From Crotophaga sulcirostris (lineage: Eukaryota > Chordata > Aves > Cuculiformes > Crotophagidae): a stretch of 64,000 nucleotides of DNA. The translations under genes and the position numbers were made by a program. Positions 60,484 through 64,000 of this stretch are shown in pieces. Numbering within the stretch: the stretch's first letter is position 1; every line of letters begins with the position of its first letter. The DNA is taken from positions 97,142-161,141 of the forward strand of contig VYZB01000529.1 in NCBI GenBank assembly GCA_013397455.1. Direction: 5' to 3'. Below the pieces are notes generated by a model. That model was not told the DNA's origin. It worked only from the letters and a program-made list of their open reading frames with translations, and ran no database searches.

Positions 60484-63371
60484 AAAGTAACCCTAATGCA
60501 TTTCTAAATGTGCTGTTAAGGGTACCTTTGGCAAGAAGCAAATCTGTGATGCCCCAAAGGCGGCTTCATGTCTCTCCTTGCTGCCGCTGCTTCATTGACT
60601 TGCTGAGATTAGTTTGGGGATGGAAGAGTAAACCAGAAGCATCATTCACTCCATGGTCAGTGGCTGGTTGCATGATCTGTAGTTTTTCTGCTTTTATGGA
60701 AGAATTCTACCTTGTGTTGGGTCTTACTTTGACCTCAGGTAGCTTCTGAAAAAGGGGAAAACACCGGTTGCTGCCTTCCAGGCTGCCTGGAACAAGGCCT
60801 GAGAGTCTCCTTAGCCTAGTCATTTGCAAACCCTTAGATGCCCTTTAACCCAGGCTTAGTAGACTGAAGAACCCAACCTGACAAATACTGCTGTGACAAT
60901 AGTTCATGGACAGAGCCCTCCTGCTAGGCCATGGGAGGGCTGCAAGAAAAAATTGTTTAAACTTAAGAAATACACAGCTGCCTGCATCTCAAGTGAAGTG
61001 CTCTCAAAAGCAGCTTCTGAGCATTTTGTACTGCCTGCAGGTTTTAAGAGTTCTTGGATAAAGACTGTAAGCAGGAGCAAAAAAGGTCACATCTCTACAT
61101 CATGGCTGAAAAGTCCTCATATGAAAGGAATATTCACATTCTTCTAGGAGTTTGGAGACAGTAGAAAATATTTCTTACTATTTATTTTGCTGATTATCAT
61201 GAGGAGGTACTAAGTTCCTAGGCTAACCACTCTTTTAACAACTAAAAGGACATTGTCCTACTTAGAGTTCAAATCAGGTTTTAGTTAAGTGCTTTGCTCT
61301 TTTCTGTTAGTCTACTGTGCTGCTGTCTTCAGCAGGTTATCCTTGAGTCATTTTTCTTTTCTTTTTTGAGACATTCACTATTTCTATTTTTGAAAATCAA
61401 GTTGTGGAAACTATGTCAATGTCAAATACTGGGTAAAAACTGCTAGAGGTGACAGTATTAGAAGGTGGATTTATGGGCTTGTATAACTTTTGAAAGTGAT
61501 TAAAAAACAAGAATAGATATTCCTTTCCTGATATGTTAATTCTTTAAAAAAGTAGGTTTTCTTTGTTCAGCATAGATCCTTGATGATCTTAAGCAATACC
61601 ACTACAAATCTGATTTTATTAGCACTTTAAAAGCAATAAGTGTGGAAAATATAATTTAAAATTCTTTTGGAGAACTCAGAAAGATAGTTTTACTTTATTA
61701 ATCCACAATATTGTCTGATCTTTTAAAATGCAAACAGAATGTTGCCAAAATTGGCTAAATGTTATGATGGCAAAGATCTTGTAGTCAGTTGCAAGCTGAG
61801 GGTTGATGGTACTGTTAAAATACTTACAATGTAGCATTAAGTCATTACTCTTCTGTAATATATGGACCTATCTAGGAATTTGTTAATAGTCCTGGTCCTA
61901 AGCCCAAGATTTGACAATCAGAGGCTTTTGGTCTTATGACTAGTGAAACTACTGTTTTCATTTTCAGGAAAAGGGGAGTTTAATTTACAGCAAAACCAGG
62001 TTCCTCCACATTACATCACTTTGTGATGACTTTCCCTGGTACAACTGCTGCACTTTCTGCTGATTCTGCCAACATATTGAAGGGCAAGAGCAGCAAGCAG
62101 TTGCAGGACCCTCAGTATGTGGAGGTATTGAGAAAATCTTTAGGGTCTAGTAGGTCTTCAGGATTGTATTTCTGCTACCTGGTCCATGAATTTTAATTTC
62201 AAAATGTACCATACAAAAAAAACCCATCACACTATTTTGAAAGTATATTGAAAGTGACATCAACTTAAAAATCTTAATTGTGGGGAGAAGCAAGAGATTT
62301 TGTACAGCTGAACTACCTCACTTTACAATCCCCATGATTATAATTTCATCAATAGGAAATTTTCCGATAGATGAACGCTTTGCCCTATCTCTGGGTAATT
62401 TTCAGTGTTACTTGTGCCACATATCAGAATGGCACCATTTTGAGTGCTGAGGAAGTTCTAGTGAGTTGTTGCAGCACTTCCCAGGCAGGCTGTGTCTACT
62501 TCTGGGTTTACCCCTTTTAATACCAGGCCTGGACTGAATCCTTCACCCTATGGAAGTATGTATTGGAGGACTTTAATTTGAAAAAAAAAAAAAAAAAAAA
62601 ANAAAAAAAAAAAAAAAAAAAAAGAAAGAGAGTTAAATACTTCATGTTTCAAAGACATAAACTGAAAATTGAGTCTCTGTATCGAGGCAGTGCTCTATCT
62701 GCAGTACAGTCAAGGAATCCGCATGAGAGGAAATGGAGCGAAAACGGTCAATTAGATTACAGCAAAAAACAAACAGATAGCCTGCAATGAATTAAACTAC
62801 TGACATTTATATTAAAATTTAAAATACTATAAGAACAGTTATTGAAATGCCCGAAGATTGTCATGCTTCAGAAAATCCCATGGATTTACATACCTCTGGA
62901 AGATTTATTAAAAATGTACTTTTAAAAGAAGAATAAAGAAGATGACTATATTATTTTTGCAAACTACCAACAACCAAGGAGAAACCTTAGCTGACACGGG
63001 AGAACATACAGCAATAACTTGACAGATTACATTTATTTAAAAGACAGATAAACTAGAATATTACTGACTTAACTTCTCAAGTTCCTGTTGAATTTTGCAA
63101 CTTTGAAAATGAAAACGGTAGCAATTTTCTTACTGATTTACTCAGAAGTATGAGTATTAAGCACATGATTTTTCTAAGATGTATGAAAACTGCAGCAGAG
63201 TAACTTGTTTTCAGAGTATTCTCACTTCACTGATAAAAGCAAATGAAAGGGAATACAGCAACCCCTCAGTGAAAAAAAGAACAACAAAAAGAACACAAAC
63301 CAATTATAAACCTATATGCAAAGGAACCAATTTTCCTATAATCTCCAAAAGACATGCATTTATAAATTCTC
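60484..63371. other. Non-coding sequence, no gene recognised
   Basis: AT-rich sequence with short frames only. It contains the long A-tract at 62581-62623. No retrocopy body, RNA gene or LINE tail is recognised upstream of that tract. Confidence 0.5.
62581..62623. repeat. Poly-A tract of about 43 bases containing an N
   Basis: Continuous A run with one N at 62602, followed by GAAAGAGAG. The true length is uncertain because of the ambiguous base. There is no AATAAA within about 30 bases upstream and no recognisable coding or RNA-derived body, so a retroposition origin is not supported. Confidence 0.92.
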
Positions 63372-63665
63372 AGAATCATAGAATAGTTTGGGTTGTAAGA
63401 GAACTTTAAAGATCATCTAGTCCACCCACCTCCCCCCCATACTGATCAGGGACACCTTCAACTCGATCAGGTAGCTCAGAACCCCATCCAACCTGACCTT
63501 GAATGTTTCCAGGAATGGGGCATCTGCCACCTCTTTGGGCAATCTGCTCCAGTGTTGCACCAACCTTATCATAAAAAATTTTCTTCCTTATATCTAGTCT
63601 GAATCTACACCCTTGTTGCTTAAAACCATTACGCCTTGTCCTATTGCAATAGGCCCTGCTAAAAT
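63372..63665 (-). mobile_element. CR1 LINE 3' end (antisense)
   Basis: Reverse complement of a CR1 tail of about 294 bases. It starts AGAATCATAGAATAGTTTGG, followed by AAAGATCATCTAGTCCACCC, AGAACCCCATCCAACCTGAC, TTGAATGTTTCCAGGAATGG, GCATCTGCCACCTCTTTGGG and AATTTTCTTCCTTATATCTA, then CCTTGTCCTATTGCAATAGG before divergence at about 63665. The internal order matches the 3' region of the copy at 42250-43720 in the opposite orientation, so these two belong to a related CR1 group. It is 5'-truncated and non-coding. Confidence 0.94.
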
Positions 63666-63758
63666 GTGTCGTCGGGTTTTTTTGCGAATTATTGCAACTT
63701 TTTGCAAATTATTTTAAAGCAAATTCATTACTAGCTTTTCTTTGTTTGGATTGTCCAG

Positions 63759-63830
63759 TCAGGATTGTTAAAGAAATTCACAACACAATCTGTAGCTCAC
63801 AGCTACCACATTGAAATTAAATCAGACAAG
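63759..63830 (+). other. Candidate 72-nt coding exon
   Basis: A pyrimidine-rich acceptor (CTTTTCTTTGTTTGGATTGTCCAG) ends at 63758 and a consensus donor (AAG|GTAAGTGT) starts at 63831. The 72 bases between are a multiple of three. Frame 1 is open for 24 codons, beginning SGLLKKFTTQSV and ending IEIKSDK, while the other two frames contain stops. This would be a symmetric phase 0-0 exon. The same frame happens to stay open from 63735 to the window end (88 codons), so frame openness alone is not decisive. The protein family is not recognised, and no partner exon lies within the window on this strand. It could be an internal exon of a gene extending beyond 64000, or chance. Confidence 0.3.
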
Positions 63831-64000
63831 GTAAGTGTCTTCCTTTTTAGAACAGAAGCAGCAATTACAACTTTCTGTATTTTTGTTTACTATAGACTTA
63901 ATGCACAAATGGAAACTGAAATAATTCTGCTATATATGGCATATCATAGTAAAGCCAGTCTATTTTCCTACCTAGTCATTGAGTGCTACCTGGAATTGAA
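63831..64000. other. Window end, intron-like or non-coding
   Basis: If the candidate exon is real, this is the start of the next intron. Otherwise nothing is recognised. Confidence 0.3.

Noticed and set aside
1..64000. Search for tRNA, rRNA, snRNA, CRISPR arrays, prokaryote-type operons, phage or defence systems
   Set aside because: No B-box-like tRNA sequence, no repeat-spacer array, no operon-like gene packing. The sequence is vertebrate non-coding DNA.

Overview
This window looks like vertebrate, almost certainly avian, intergenic or intronic DNA. It is AT-rich and CpG-poor. No long coding gene, tRNA, rRNA or CRISPR-like array is recognisable. The avian assignment rests on several chicken-repeat-1 (CR1) LINE 3' ends, which carry the typical terminal octamer-type repeat (ATTCTATGATTCTAT), and on a solo LTR of a type I associate with bird ERVL elements. 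The order within birds cannot be fixed. Two single N bases (59280 and 62602) show it is draft assembly sequence. Most stop-to-stop frames are short and look random.

Layout: 1-5.4 kb is mostly unique sequence with one sense CR1 tail (1148-1566). At 5.4-6.45 kb lies a much older, heavily mutated LINE in antisense whose reverse-transcriptase motifs are still legible. Sequence from 6.45 to 35 kb is largely unannotatable, with one CR1 tail (14129-14306), small local tandem repeats and some AT-rich blocks that resemble conserved non-coding elements. At 35.09-35.30 kb there is an antisense CR1 tail. The 37.26-39.2 kb segment holds two antisense fossils: a LINE RT scrap, and a longer coding-like region that I read tentatively as gag-protease of an ancient Ty3/gypsy-like element.

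The most clearly structured part is 42.25-46.11 kb. First comes an unusual CR1 copy that kept its 5' UTR and a decayed ORF1, lost most of ORF2 and kept its 3' end (42250-43720). Then comes a complete solo ERV LTR with a 5-bp target duplication (44995-46103, transcriptional sense on the minus strand). From 46.1 to 63.4 kb the sequence is again mostly unassigned. It contains a candidate minus-strand exon with consensus splice sites (46997-47106), an unresolved coding-like, partly CpG-retaining stretch (about 55.6-58.4 kb), a 183-codon minus ORF (59932-60483), a palindrome centred on an N, and a 43-base A-tract containing an N. The window ends with an antisense CR1 tail (63372-63665) followed by a 72-nt candidate plus-strand exon (63759-63830).

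No genes work together here in a pathway. The story is one of mobile-element insertion, internal deletion and LTR recombination in a gene-poor region. The exon candidates are the only hints of host transcripts, and they are on opposite strands. I found no convincing undescribed biological system; the best second-look items are the internally deleted CR1, the gag-pol-like fossil and the splice-flanked open frames.
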